This document shows, piece by piece, positions 42,497 to 51,459 of a stretch of DNA of 64,000 nucleotides. Each line of letters begins with the position of its first letter. Positions within the stretch are counted from its first letter, which is position 1. The stretch comes from Actinacidiphila rubida (lineage in GTDB: Bacteria; Actinomycetota; Actinomycetes; Streptomycetales; Streptomycetaceae). Position numbers and translations under genes: made by a program. The stretch is taken from positions 62,001 through 126,000 of the forward strand of contig NZ_FODD01000016.1 in the NCBI RefSeq assembly GCF_900110255.1. The letters are read 5' to 3'. The notes beneath the pieces are model-generated. The model had not been told where the DNA came from. It saw only the letters and a list, made by a program, of their open reading frames with translations, and searched no databases.

Positions 42497-43789
42497 ATGA
42501 GCAGGAAGCCGCGGTCCACGCCGGGCCTGCGCCCCGCGCTCGCCTCCCTGCGGGAGCCCGTGTTCCGGCAGTGGTTCCTCAGCCAGATCCTGTCCTCGTC
42601 CGGATCGATGACCCAGGGCGTCGCGCTGTCCTGGCTCGTCCTGAGACTGACCGGCAGCGGCGTCGCCCTCGGGCTCATGACGTCGTGCACGTTCCTGCCG
42701 CTGTTCCTCGTGGGCCCGTTCGCCGGGCGCCTGGTCGACCGGGTGGGCCCCCGGCGCGTGCTGGTGTGGACGCAGATCCTGCTCGCCGCGCTCTCCCTGC
42801 TCGTCGCGCTGCTCGCGGCGACCGGCACCGCGAGGATCTGGATGCTCTACGCGACCGCCGCGGTCACCGGCCTGGTCAGCTCGCCCGACGCCACGGCCCG
42901 CCAGGTCTACGTCGTCGAGCTCGTCGGGACCGAGCGGGTGACCAGCGCGGTCGCGCTCAACGAGGTCGTGCTGAACGCCTCCCGCGTGCTGGGTCCCGCG
43001 CTGGGCGGTGCCGTCCTCGGCACGGCCGGGGTCGCGTGGTGCTGCGTGCTCAACGCGCTGTCGTTCCTGCCGCCCCTCGCGGTCGTGCTGCGGCACCGTC
43101 CCGCCACCGCGCGCGAGCAGGCGGCGCCGGGACCGGGCGAGTCCAAGGCCGGCGGGCTCCGCTACGCCTGGCGTGACCCGGCGATCCGCGCCTGCCTGAT
43201 GCTGGCCGCCGCCTCGGGCATGCTGTTCAACCTCAACGTGCCGGTCCCGCTGCTGGCCACCGGCGTCCTCCACCTCGGCGGCGCGGGGTTCGGCCTGATG
43301 ATGGCCACGTTCGGACTCGGCTCGATCCCCGGCGCGGTGCTGGCCGCCGCGGGACCCGCCACGCCCCAGGGCCGCACGGTCGCCCTGCTCGCCGCCGCCA
43401 CGGGTCTCGCCGTGCTGGGCACCGCCTACGCGCCCGACGTCGCACTGGCCTTCACCGGCATGGCCGTCACGGGCTGCCTCTCCATCTGGTTCATCTCGCT
43501 GGCGAACACCCTCGTGCAGCTGTCGGCCGAACCCGGCATGCGCGGCCGGGTCAACGCCGCCTGGACCATGGCGCTGCCCGGCTGCGAGCCGGCGACCAGC
43601 CCCTTCGTCGGCTGGGTCGCGGGCGCGGCGGGCCCGCGCGAGGGCTTCGGTGTCGCGGGGCTCGCGCTGCTGCTGGCCGCCGCGGCGGGCCGGCCGGGGC
43701 TGACGCGCCCTCCGCGAGCGGACCGGCACCATCCCGTGCCGGTCCCCGCCGCCGCGCACCACGCCCTCGACGAGACCGTCGGTGACTGA
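42497..43789 (+). CDS. MFS exporter (EntS/MFS_3 type)
   Basis: A 430-residue major facilitator with about 11-12 helices. The loop 2-3 signature is GRLVDRVGPRRVL and a second copy of the region appears in VYVVELVGTERVTSAVALNEVVLNASRVLGPALGG, typical of the enterobactin-exporter-like MFS_3 branch. It probably exports the cluster product and gives self-protection. ATG at 42497 is chosen because GGCGG lies 11 bases upstream; a GTG at 42485 has the ribosome site too close. It ends the plus-strand operon and converges on the PhzE gene. Confidence 0.85.
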   Translation: MSRKPRSTPGLRPALASLREPVFRQWFLSQILSSSGSMTQGVALSWLVLRLTGSGVALGLMTSCTFLPLFLVGPFAGRLVDRVGPRRVLVWTQILLAALSLLVALLAATGTARIWMLYATAAVTGLVSSPDATARQVYVVELVGTERVTSAVALNEVVLNASRVLGPALGGAVLGTAGVAWCCVLNALSFLPPLAVVLRHRPATAREQAAPGPGESKAGGLRYAWRDPAIRACLMLAAASGMLFNLNVPVPLLATGVLHLGGAGFGLMMATFGLGSIPGAVLAAAGPATPQGRTVALLAAATGLAVLGTAYAPDVALAFTGMAVTGCLSIWFISLANTLVQLSAEPGMRGRVNAAWTMALPGCEPATSPFVGWVAGAAGPREGFGVAGLALLLAAAAGRPGLTRPPRADRHHPVPVPAAAHHALDETVGD

Positions 43790-43938
43790 CCGGGCCAGGC
43801 CGCCGGCGCTCCCGCCGTGGAGTGGGACAGGCCAACCCGCGGCAGCGCTGGACGAGTTGAGCGAGATGCGGCGCGGGGGCCGAGGGGGCCAGGGGGAGCG
43901 GGGCCGCCCGGACCCCGGCGCGGGAACCGCAGCGCGCG

Positions 43939-45996
43939 TCAGCGGTCCTGCCCGCACAGGTCGGTGAGCAGCGTGGCGGCGATCCCCCGCCCGTTCTGCG
44001 TCAGCACCGACTCCAGGTGGAACTGCACCGAGCTGAACCGCTTGCTGCGCAGGGCGTGCACCTCGCCCGTGCGGTCGTCCCGGCTCACCTCGACCGACAC
44101 CCCGAGCTCAGGGCTGGTCAGCACGTCCCGGTCGCACTCCGCGACGTAGGAGTTGTACGAGCCGACGCGCTGCGGTTCGCCGAACAGGCTGATCCGCCGC
44201 TGCACGCCCTGGTGGGCCTCGCGGCGCCGCCGGATCGGCAGGCCCAGCTGCGAGCTGAGCACCTGGTGGCTCAGGCACACCGCGAGGAACGGCACGCTGC
44301 CGGCGAGCAGCGTCCGGACGACGGCGTGCAGCCGCGCGATCCGCGGGTCGTCGAGCGCCAGTGGGCTGCCCGGGCCGGGGCCCAGCAGCACGCAGTCCAC
44401 GCCGTCCAGCGTGAACTCCTCGGCCACCGAACGGATCCCGACCGGGCAGCCCAGGGCGCGCACGTGGTGCGCGAGCATCGAGGTGAAGGTGTCCTCGGCG
44501 TCGAGCACCAGCACCCGGGGGCTGCCCGGCACGGTGGCCTCGTCCTGCGACGCTTCCCCGACGCCGCCTGCGTGCGGGGCCACGGGCCCGTCCACGGACC
44601 CGTCCGCACGGGCCGGGCCGAGCCAGAACCCGTTGAGCCGGGTGTTCCTGGCCAGCAGCGCCTGCCGCACCCGCGGATCGTCCTGCGGGGCGGCGGCCGT
44701 ACCCGGCTGCCCTCCGGCGTTCGGCCGGTGCGCGGCGGGCGGCCCGCCGACGCCCATCGCGCCCAGCAGGCCGCGGACCTTCGCCCGGGTCTCGTCCGCC
44801 TCGGCGGCCGGCCGCGAGTGCCGTACGACGGTCGATCCGGCGCCGACCCGCAGCCGCCCGTCGGGACGGATCTCCGCGGTGCGGATGAGGATCGCGGAGT
44901 CCAGCCGGTCGCCGCCGTGCGCGTCCCTGCTGATCAGCGCGGCGACACCGCTGTAGTAGCCGCGCCCGCCGCGCTCGTGGCGGGCGATCACGCGGAAGGC
45001 GTTCACCAGCGGGCTGCCCACGACGGTCGGCGCGAACATCGTGCCGCGCAGGATCCGCGCGGGCGGCAGCGCGGTCGGGCCGGAGATGACGTACTCGGTG
45101 TGCGCGAGGTGCGCCATCATGCGCAGCCGGGGGCCGTCGACCCGCACCCCGGTGCCGCAGACGGCGGCCATCATCTTCAGTTCCTCGTCGAGCACCATGA
45201 ACAGCTCGTCGGACTCCTTGCCGTCGCCGAGGAACCCGACGAGCCCGTCGGCCGTCGGCCCGCCCTCGGGGTACCGGTAGGTGCCGCTGATCGGGTTCAT
45301 CGTCGCGACGCCGCCGGCCAGCGTGACGTGCCGTTCGGGGGTGGCGCCGACGAGCGTGCGGCCGCGGGTGCGGACCAGGAACGTCCAGTAGGCACCGCGC
45401 TCGTGCCGCAGCAGGTGGTGGAACACCGCGAGCGCCTTGGCCACCGAGAAGTCCGGTATGTCGGCGAGGAACGAGCGGCTGATGACGAAGTTCGCGCCCT
45501 CGCCGCCGCCGATCTCGTCGGCCGTCACCCGCCGGACCGTCTCCTCGTACGCCGAGTCGTCGACGTCGAACGCGCCGGTGGCGACGGCCCGCGACGTCGC
45601 GGGGTCCACCGGTCCGGGGTCCTGGAGCGTGACGCGGAGGTGGTCGTGCACCCGCATCGCCAGCAGCGCGGCGTCGTCCTCCCGGCAGCGCATCCCGCGT
45701 TCGGCGGCCGTGCGGTAGGGGACGAGCAGGAAGACCGGCGAGCCGTCGTGGTCGTCGGGCGCCGGCACGTCGTCCAGGCCGGCCAACTCCCGCACCGGTC
45801 CGGCGAGCAGTTCGACGACAGGGCGGCCGTCGACGTCGGCGGGGAGCACGCCGTCCGCACCAGGGCGGCGCAGCAGCACGAACTCGGAGGGCAGCTCGGC
45901 TGGTTGCAGCAGTCCCGCGTACGCAGGCGTGCCCGTGGCCCGGCCCGGCGAGCGGCTTCCCGCGTCCCCGCCCGCCTCCGCCGGACCGGCGCTCAC
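43939..45996 (-). CDS. phzE: PhzE-like 2-amino-2-desoxyisochorismate synthase
   Basis: A 685-residue fusion of a chorismate-utilising (TrpE-like) domain (~100-420) and a class I glutamine amidotransferase domain (~495-680). The amidotransferase triad is visible as the Cys in [13 protein letters not shown] and His-Glu in VQFHLESV. The synthase half carries [13 protein letters not shown], the [12 protein letters not shown] segment and [12 protein letters not shown]. PhzE-type enzymes turn chorismate plus glutamine into ADIC and, unlike TrpE, do not eliminate pyruvate. The neighbouring PhzD-like gene supports PhzE over anthranilate synthase. The GTG start overlaps the PhzD-like stop by 4 bases. 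It is the last gene of the minus-strand operon. Confidence 0.88.
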   Translation of the reverse strand: MSAGPAEAGGDAGSRSPGRATGTPAYAGLLQPAELPSEFVLLRRPGADGVLPADVDGRPVVELLAGPVRELAGLDDVPAPDDHDGSPVFLLVPYRTAAERGMRCREDDAALLAMRVHDHLRVTLQDPGPVDPATSRAVATGAFDVDDSAYEETVRRVTADEIGGGEGANFVISRSFLADIPDFSVAKALAVFHHLLRHERGAYWTFLVRTRGRTLVGATPERHVTLAGGVATMNPISGTYRYPEGGPTADGLVGFLGDGKESDELFMVLDEELKMMAAVCGTGVRVDGPRLRMMAHLAHTEYVISGPTALPPARILRGTMFAPTVVGSPLVNAFRVIARHERGGRGYYSGVAALISRDAHGGDRLDSAILIRTAEIRPDGRLRVGAGSTVVRHSRPAAEADETRAKVRGLLGAMGVGGPPAAHRPNAGGQPGTAAAPQDDPRVRQALLARNTRLNGFWLGPARADGSVDGPVAPHAGGVGEASQDEATVPGSPRVLVLDAEDTFTSMLAHHVRALGCPVGIRSVAEEFTLDGVDCVLLGPGPGSPLALDDPRIARLHAVVRTLLAGSVPFLAVCLSHQVLSSQLGLPIRRRREAHQGVQRRISLFGEPQRVGSYNSYVAECDRDVLTSPELGVSVEVSRDDRTGEVHALRSKRFSSVQFHLESVLTQNGRGIAATLLTDLCGQDR

Positions 45997-46646
45997 CGTC
46001 CGGCCCCCGCCAGTGCCAGCGCGCCGAGCACCTCGTCGGTCGTGGTCGGGACCGCGCAGCGCCCGGCCGCGTACTCCAGTGCCATCTTGTGGTCGGCCGC
46101 GGAGAAGTCGGCGAGCGCGTCGGCGGCCAGAAAGGGCTCGATGTCGTGGGAGTAGGCGTCGACGGCCGTGACCAGGCAGCCGATGTGGGCGTAGACGCCG
46201 CAGACGACGAGCTGGTCCCGCCCCTGCTCACGCAGGAAGGCGAGCAGACCGGTGCGGTGGAAGGCGCTGTAGCGCCACTTGGTGAAGACCTGGTCGCCGG
46301 GTGCGGGCGCCAGCGGTTCCACGATCGCCCGTGCCGCCGGGTCCCTGCTCATCCCCGGGCCCCAGAACTCGCTGAGCAGCCCGCGCTCCCGCGCAGTCAT
46401 GCCGCCGGGCTGGGCGGTGTACGCGACCGGCACCCCGGCCGCGCGGCACCCCTCCCGCAGACGCGCCGCGTTGGCGACCAGGGTGGTCACCGGCTCGCGA
46501 CCGGCGGGGAACATGTCGAGGAAATAGTGCTGCATGTCGTGGACGAGCAGCACGCACCGCTGCGCGTCGAGCCGCCAGCGCGCGGTGCCGGCCGGAAGAT
46601 CCTCACGCGTCGGCATCGGGTACGCCTCGATCGGCGGTATCTGCAT
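45993..46646 (-). CDS. phzD: PhzD-like isochorismatase
   Basis: A 217-residue isochorismatase-fold hydrolase that should cleave the enolpyruvyl ether of ADIC to give trans-2,3-dihydro-3-hydroxyanthranilate (DHHA). The N-terminal [10 protein letters not shown] and [12 protein letters not shown] match PhzD, with the catalytic Asp in VHDMQ and Lys in FTKWRYSAF. In [10 protein letters not shown] the residue equivalent to the nucleophilic Cys of cysteine hydrolases is glycine, as in PhzD and EntB, so the enzyme uses acid-base chemistry. ATG at 46646 has GGGAGG 5 bases upstream. It lies between the SDR and PhzE genes. Confidence 0.9.
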   Translation of the reverse strand: MQIPPIEAYPMPTREDLPAGTARWRLDAQRCVLLVHDMQHYFLDMFPAGREPVTTLVANAARLREGCRAAGVPVAYTAQPGGMTARERGLLSEFWGPGMSRDPAARAIVEPLAPAPGDQVFTKWRYSAFHRTGLLAFLREQGRDQLVVCGVYAHIGCLVTAVDAYSHDIEPFLAADALADFSAADHKMALEYAAGRCAVPTTTDEVLGALALAGAGR

Positions 46647-46693
46647 GGTGCCCTCCCAGGCTGGGGGTCCGAGCGGCCTCTGCGCGGCGGGTG

Positions 46694-47497
46694 TCATGCG
46701 CCGAGCACGGCGCCGCCGTCGACGCACAGGTCCTGCATGGTGATGTGGCCGGAGCGCGCGGACAGCAGGAACAGCACCGCGTCCGTGATGTCCGCGGGCC
46801 GCGCCAGCTTGCGCAGCGGGATGCCGAGCCGGTACGCGGCGGGGTCGCCGTCGACGGTGTGCACGGGGCCCGAGTCGTCGGTCCACATCGACCGCAGCAT
46901 GGGCGTGTCCGTCGACCCCGGGCTGACGACGTTGCAGCGGATGCCGAACGCCGCCGCCTCCAGCGCCAGCGACTTCGCGAAGTGCGCGGTCGCCGCCTTC
47001 GACGCCCCGTACGCGGCCATCTGGGCGCGCGGCACCCGCCCGGCGTTGGAGGCGACGGTGACGATCGTGCCGCGGCGCCGCGGCATCATGCGCCGCAGCA
47101 CCGCCCGCGACAGGTGGAACACCCCGTCGACGTTGACCGAGAAGATGTGCCGCCAGTCCTCGTCGGTGGTCGTGGCGACGTCGCCAAGCCGCAGCACCCC
47201 GGCCGCGCTGACCAGGTGGTCGATGGGGCCGCAGGCGTCCTCCACCTCGGCGACCGCACGGTCCACGGCGCCCGAGTCGGCGACGTCCACCGCGACCGGC
47301 AGCACGGAGAATCCGGCTGCGGCACACTCCTCCGCGGCCGCACGCACGGCCTTCGCGTCGCGGTCCAGCAGCGCCACCGTGCTGCCGCACGCGGCCAGCG
47401 TCTGCGCGACGTGGCGCCCGATGCCGCTGCCCGCGCCGCTGACCACCGCCGTGGTGCCCGCGAACTCCCCGTCCGTCACCGGGTCGTGGCCGTTCAT
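46694..47497 (-). CDS. DhbA/EntA-like dehydrogenase, likely forming 3-hydroxyanthranilate
   Basis: A 267-residue short-chain dehydrogenase close to 2,3-dihydro-2,3-dihydroxybenzoate dehydrogenases. It has SGAGSGIG for cofactor binding, LLDRD suggesting NAD+, SAAG near residue 100, the catalytic Ser in VASNAG and YGASK with Tyr and Lys. Because it sits between an AMP ligase and PhzD/PhzE, its substrate is most likely DHHA, which it would aromatise to 3-hydroxyanthranilate, as known for benzoxazole- and pyrrolobenzodiazepine-type pathways. ATG at 47497 overlaps the ligase stop by 4 bases. Confidence 0.85.
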   Translation of the reverse strand: MNGHDPVTDGEFAGTTAVVSGAGSGIGRHVAQTLAACGSTVALLDRDAKAVRAAAEECAAAGFSVLPVAVDVADSGAVDRAVAEVEDACGPIDHLVSAAGVLRLGDVATTTDEDWRHIFSVNVDGVFHLSRAVLRRMMPRRRGTIVTVASNAGRVPRAQMAAYGASKAATAHFAKSLALEAAAFGIRCNVVSPGSTDTPMLRSMWTDDSGPVHTVDGDPAAYRLGIPLRKLARPADITDAVLFLLSARSGHITMQDLCVDGGAVLGA

Positions 47498-49194
47498 GCC
47501 AGTACCTCCCCGTCCACCGTCGCGTGCGTTCCGCCGGCCGCCGCGAACGCGGAGAGGTCGGCGTACCGGTCTCGCAGCAGGCGCTTGAGCGTCTTGCCGG
47601 TCGGCCCGGTCGGCACCGCCTCGCCCGCGCCGGTGAGGTCGAGCAGCCCCAGCGCCGGCTGGCCGGCAGCGGTGAGCGCGCGGTTGGCGCGCGCCAGCAG
47701 ATCCCGGGGATCGGGCGTGCCAGGTCCGGCGTGCGGGCGCACCAGCGCGACCGCGACCTCGGCACCGTCCCGCCGCCCCGCGACCACCGCGCAGTCCGCG
47801 ACGTCCGGCAGCCCCGCCAGCAGGATCTCCTCCATCAGCAGCGAGTAGCCGACCCCCTGCCCAGCCGGCCTGATGACGTCCACGACGCGGTCCATGTGGA
47901 AGAACTGGCCGTGGGCGTCGCGGTACACCAGATCCCCGGACAGCCAGTAACCGCCCAGCATGCTGCGGTAGTAGCGGTCGCTGTCGTCCCAGTAGCCGGG
48001 CGTCACCGAGTCGCTGCGCACCCCCAGCCGGCCCACCTCGCCCGCCTCGGCCTCGGTGCCGTCGTCGCGGAACACCCGCACGTCCGCGAGCTCGGTGGTG
48101 GTGCCGATGTAACCCGGCCTGGACGGCATGTCGTCGATGACCACGCGGTGCAACGCGGCCCAGCCCAGCTCCGAGGAGCCGAGGCCGTCGCCGAACACCG
48201 AGCCCGGACGCCGCCTCTTGCGCACCACGTGGTGTCCGAGAGCGGTGAGGCGCCTGATGTGCTCGTGGTGCGCGGAGTCGCCGATGTTGATCCAGCTCGC
48301 CACCGAGTCGAACGCCTCCGTGTCGATCTCGGAGGTCGCCAGCGCCGAGAAGGCCTCGTTGAACGCCAGGACGATGGTGGGGCGGTGGCGGCGGGCCGCC
48401 TCGGTCAGCCGCCCCGGACCGGATCCGGCCACGGCCACCAGCGGGAGACCGGCGAGCAGCGCGTAGAAGGTGAAGCCGATCGCGCCCGAGTGGGACTGCG
48501 GGAGCGCCGACAGCAGCACCGAGTCCTCACGTTCGATCTGGGTGCGAAGCCGGAACCGCGGTCCCGCGGCGCTCTGCCCGTGCGACCAGACGACGAGCTT
48601 CGGCAGGCCCGTCGTGCCCGAGGTGTGGCAGATGCCGATCGGGTCGTCCGCGCTGTGCCGGTACCTGGCCGCGTCGGGCAGCCCCGTCGCCCCCGCCGGT
48701 TCGCCGCCGGTGCCGCACCGCGTCCAGCGCAGGGACGGCGCCAGGTCACCGGGCGACGGCAGCCGCGCCAGGCGGGACCGGTCGGTGTAGAGCCCGACGG
48801 GGTCGGCGCGCGCGATGAGCCGGGCCGCGACCCCGGGGTCCATCCGCCCGTTGAGCAGCACCGGGATCGCGCCGAGCTGCGCCAGCGCGGCCAGGTGCAG
48901 CTGGTCCTCGAAGGAGTCGTCGACGTAGACCACGACCCGGTCACGCGGACGCACCCCCAGATCGAGGTACCAGGCGGACAACGCGTCGGCGCAGACGTTG
49001 AGTTCGGCGATGCTGAACACCGTCCGCGCGGACCCGTCGGGAGCCGGCAGCGGTGTGTCGGTGGTGAGCAGCGGCGCGTCCGGTGCCGCGCTGTGCTCCA
49101 GGGCGGTCCGCCACACGTTGCCGCCGCCGAACGTCTCGGCCCCGCCGAGGCGGGTGCGGGCGGGGCCGTCCAGCAGCGTGCGGGAATTCGGCAT
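47494..49194 (-). CDS. AMP-forming acyl/aryl ligase
   Basis: A 566-residue class I adenylate-forming enzyme. Core motifs are A3 [18 protein letters not shown]7 GDLVYRD and the A10 lysine in PTGKTLKRL. It would activate a carboxylic acid as an acyl-AMP and pass it to CoA or a carrier protein. It is the first gene of the phz-type operon and could activate 3-hydroxyanthranilate or the acid joined to it. ATG at 49194 has GAAGGTGA 7 bases upstream. It is divergent from the ACP2/ligase pair, with repeated TACCCG motifs in between. Confidence 0.82.
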   Translation of the reverse strand: MPNSRTLLDGPARTRLGGAETFGGGNVWRTALEHSAAPDAPLLTTDTPLPAPDGSARTVFSIAELNVCADALSAWYLDLGVRPRDRVVVYVDDSFEDQLHLAALAQLGAIPVLLNGRMDPGVAARLIARADPVGLYTDRSRLARLPSPGDLAPSLRWTRCGTGGEPAGATGLPDAARYRHSADDPIGICHTSGTTGLPKLVVWSHGQSAAGPRFRLRTQIEREDSVLLSALPQSHSGAIGFTFYALLAGLPLVAVAGSGPGRLTEAARRHRPTIVLAFNEAFSALATSEIDTEAFDSVASWINIGDSAHHEHIRRLTALGHHVVRKRRRPGSVFGDGLGSSELGWAALHRVVIDDMPSRPGYIGTTTELADVRVFRDDGTEAEAGEVGRLGVRSDSVTPGYWDDSDRYYRSMLGGYWLSGDLVYRDAHGQFFHMDRVVDVIRPAGQGVGYSLLMEEILLAGLPDVADCAVVAGRRDGAEVAVALVRPHAGPGTPDPRDLLARANRALTAAGQPALGLLDLTGAGEAVPTGPTGKTLKRLLRDRYADLSAFAAAGGTHATVDGEVLA

Positions 49195-49220
49195 GTGTCA
49201 CCTTCGCTACCTGGCACGTG

Positions 49221-49333
49221 GATTCACGCTGAATCTAGGTCGGCGGCCGGAGGGCGATAACCCGCGCGAACGGGTAGGCGGCAGGACAGAGCAGGTGGTG
49301 GCGGCCCGGCTACCCGACCGCGGGGGTTACCCG
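49221..49333. promoter_or_regulatory. Divergent control region with a dyad and four TACCCG-type motifs
   Basis: GATTCACGCTGAATC (49221-49235) is a 6-bp dyad. TAACCCG (49258-49264), CTACCCG inverted (49271-49277), CTACCCG (49310-49316) and TTACCCG (49327-49333) recur between the two divergent operons, the first two as an inverted pair. They are candidate sites for the cluster LuxR regulator; this is inference. Confidence 0.5.
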
Positions 49334-49462
49334 GCCCCGCGTGCGAACGGAGGATGTGACGAGCAGCTGCGACCGGAACCGGGACCGGCGGACGCGGCCG
49401 GCGGCAGGACGGCCGGCCCGCGCGCCGGGTGCCGGCCCGGCGCCCCGACACGAGGAGACCTG

Positions 49463-49717
49463 GTGCCCGCCACCCCGGAAGCCGCCACGCGGGAGCGCCT
49501 GCGGGCGATCCTCGCGGACATCCTCGAAATGGACGTGACGGACGGCGACGTGGACGCGTCGTTCTACGACGACCTGGGTGTCAGCTCGCTGGAGAAGGTC
49601 GCGATCGTCACCCGGGTGGAGAACGAGTTCGCGGTGACCCTCACCGACGGCGAGGCCGCCGCCATGACGAGCCTGCGCAGCGCGGTGACGGTGCTCGCGG
49701 ACAAGGGCGTGCGGTGA
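49463..49717 (+). CDS. Acyl carrier protein 2
   Basis: An 84-residue carrier protein with the phosphopantetheine serine at S42 in LGVSSLEKVAI, where the usual Asp before the Ser is itself Ser. It follows the ACP helix pattern (RLRAILADILEMDVTDGDV). GTG at 49463 has GAGGAG 7 bases upstream. It overlaps the benzoate-CoA-ligase-like gene by 4 bases (GTGA), which strongly suggests that this ligase loads it with the aromatic acid. Confidence 0.85.
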   Translation: MPATPEAATRERLRAILADILEMDVTDGDVDASFYDDLGVSSLEKVAIVTRVENEFAVTLTDGEAAAMTSLRSAVTVLADKGVR

Positions 49718-51333
49718 GCGGCACCGATCTGGTCGGACGGCTGACGGGTACGCAGCTGGCCGCCGGCCGCGGCGGGCACACCGCCTACGCGGACCCGGAC
49801 GCCGGAGAGGTCTCCTACGCGCGGCTGCACGCCGCCGCCCGGCGGTACGCGCGGGCACTCGACGCGTCCGGTGTCCGCGCCGGGTCCCGCGGGCTGATCG
49901 TCGCCGAGGACTCGGTCGCCACCGTCGTCGCGGTCCTCGGCTCGTGGTGGCACGGCAGCGTGCCCGTCCCGGTCAGCCCGTTGCTGCCCGACGCCGACAT
50001 GGACCACGTCGTCCGGGACTGCGCGCCGCGGTTCGTGTACCTCGACGTGCGGGCCAGGCGCGCCGGCCGGCTGCTGCGGTTCGCCGGCGGCGCGCCGGCC
50101 GTCGACGCCGCGGCGGTGCTCGCGGCGGTGCGCGCGGACGCCGGACCGCACGAGACCCTGGGGGAGGAGTTCGTGGACGACGTGCCGGGTCCGGCCCGCT
50201 GGCCGGACGGCACCGACGCCCTCGTCCAGTACACCTCCGGCAGCACCGGCGCACCCAAGGGCGTGCGGCACTCCGCCGACGCGATCACGGCCATGCTCGC
50301 CGGGTTCGGCAGCACGGTTCCGCTGCGGCCCGAGGACCGCGTGCTGGCCACCGCGCGGATGAGCTTCGGCTACGGCTTCGGCAGCTCGGTGCTGTGCCCG
50401 CTGGCCGCGGGCGCGACCGTGGTGCTCATCCGCGGCGCGGTCGACGTCCACTCCGTGACGGCCGCGGTGCGACGGCACCGTCCGACGGTGCTGTGCTCGG
50501 TGCCGCGGATGTACGCCGCGCTCCTGGACCACGTCGAACGCCGGGACTCTCCGGACCTGGACCGCGGCGACCACCGGGAAGGCCAGGGCACGCGGGAGCC
50601 GTCGGAACGCCGCTCGGACGACGCGTTCGGCACGCTGCGGCTGTGCCTGTCGGCGGGCGAGAACTGCCCGCCCGAGCTGGCCGGGCGCATCCGCGCCTCC
50701 TTCGCACCGGACCTCGTCAACTGCCTCGGCGCCACTGAGGCGTTGCACGTGGTACTGGCGGGCCACGCCGGAGGCGGGGCCGTCGGAGCGCTCGGTCACG
50801 CGGTGGCGGGGACGACCGCGACGGTGCGCGACGAGGAGGGGCGCGAGGTCTCCGCGGGGACCCGGGGGCGCCTGCACGTCGCCGGCCCCACCGTCTCCCT
50901 CGGCTACACCGGGCAGCCCGGCACGACCGCGTTCGCCGACGGCGGCCTGTACACCGGGGACGTCGTGCTCCGGCACCCGGACGGCAGCTTCGACTACGTG
51001 TGCCGCAGCGACGACCTGCTGATGCTCGGCGGCCACAAGGTCGCGCCGGGGGAGATCGAGTCGGTCGTGCGCGCCGCCGACGGGGTCGGGGACTGCGCTG
51101 TGGTGGGCAGCGACGACGAGCACGGCCTGACGGTCGCCGTCGTGTACGTGGTTCCGGCGTCCGGCGCGGAACCGGACGCGGTCCGGCGGTCGGTCGCCGC
51201 GGCGCTCCGTGCCGGACTGCCCGCCTACAAGCGGCCCTCGGGCATCCGGCTGCTGGCGGAGCTGCCGGTGACGGTCACCGGCAAGGTCGCCGCGCACCGC
51301 CTGCGCGCACAGAGCGCCACCCGCACCCGCTGA
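49714..51333 (+). CDS. Benzoate-CoA-ligase-like aryl-acid AMP ligase
   Basis: A 539-residue adenylate-forming enzyme of the benzoate-CoA ligase branch. Motifs are QYTSGSTGAPKGVRHS, SFGYGFGSSVLCPLAAGATVVL (typical of that branch), GATEALHV, YTGDV and the A10 lysine in VTGKVAAHRL. It should activate an aromatic acid, most likely 3-hydroxyanthranilate, for transfer to ACP2 whose gene it overlaps. An unusual hydrophilic Arg/Asp/Glu-rich stretch encoded at about 50538-50625 interrupts the region before LRLCLSAGENCP and looks like an inserted loop. The gene converges on the LuxR gene. Confidence 0.85.
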   Translation: MSGTDLVGRLTGTQLAAGRGGHTAYADPDAGEVSYARLHAAARRYARALDASGVRAGSRGLIVAEDSVATVVAVLGSWWHGSVPVPVSPLLPDADMDHVVRDCAPRFVYLDVRARRAGRLLRFAGGAPAVDAAAVLAAVRADAGPHETLGEEFVDDVPGPARWPDGTDALVQYTSGSTGAPKGVRHSADAITAMLAGFGSTVPLRPEDRVLATARMSFGYGFGSSVLCPLAAGATVVLIRGAVDVHSVTAAVRRHRPTVLCSVPRMYAALLDHVERRDSPDLDRGDHREGQGTREPSERRSDDAFGTLRLCLSAGENCPPELAGRIRASFAPDLVNCLGATEALHVVLAGHAGGGAVGALGHAVAGTTATVRDEEGREVSAGTRGRLHVAGPTVSLGYTGQPGTTAFADGGLYTGDVVLRHPDGSFDYVCRSDDLLMLGGHKVAPGEIESVVRAADGVGDCAVVGSDDEHGLTVAVVYVVPASGAEPDAVRRSVAAALRAGLPAYKRPSGIRLLAELPVTVTGKVAAHRLRAQSATRTR

Positions 51334-51357
51334 ACCGCCCCCCGGCAGTCGCCGACC

Positions 51358-51392
51358 GGCCACCGGCCGTCGGTACGTGACGGCCGGTGGCC
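51358..51392. terminator. Bidirectional terminator, 14-bp perfect stem
   Basis: 51358-51371 pairs perfectly with 51379-51392 around a 7-base loop, between the convergent ligase and LuxR genes. Confidence 0.85.
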
Positions 51393-51459
51393 TCCGGACG
51401 CTCCATCGGCCGCCGGGCAGCACCCGGAGGCCGGAGGACCACTCGCGCGCGGGGCCGGT

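Noticed and set aside
43939-47497. A phenazine cluster
   Set aside because: Only PhzE, PhzD and a dehydrogenase are present. PhzF, PhzA/B and PhzG, needed to build the phenazine core, are missing, and an aromatising DhbA-like enzyme is there instead.
41157-51333. A modular NRPS
   Set aside because: The condensation-like protein, ligases and carrier proteins are separate genes; no A-T-C module is present and the condensation motif is altered.
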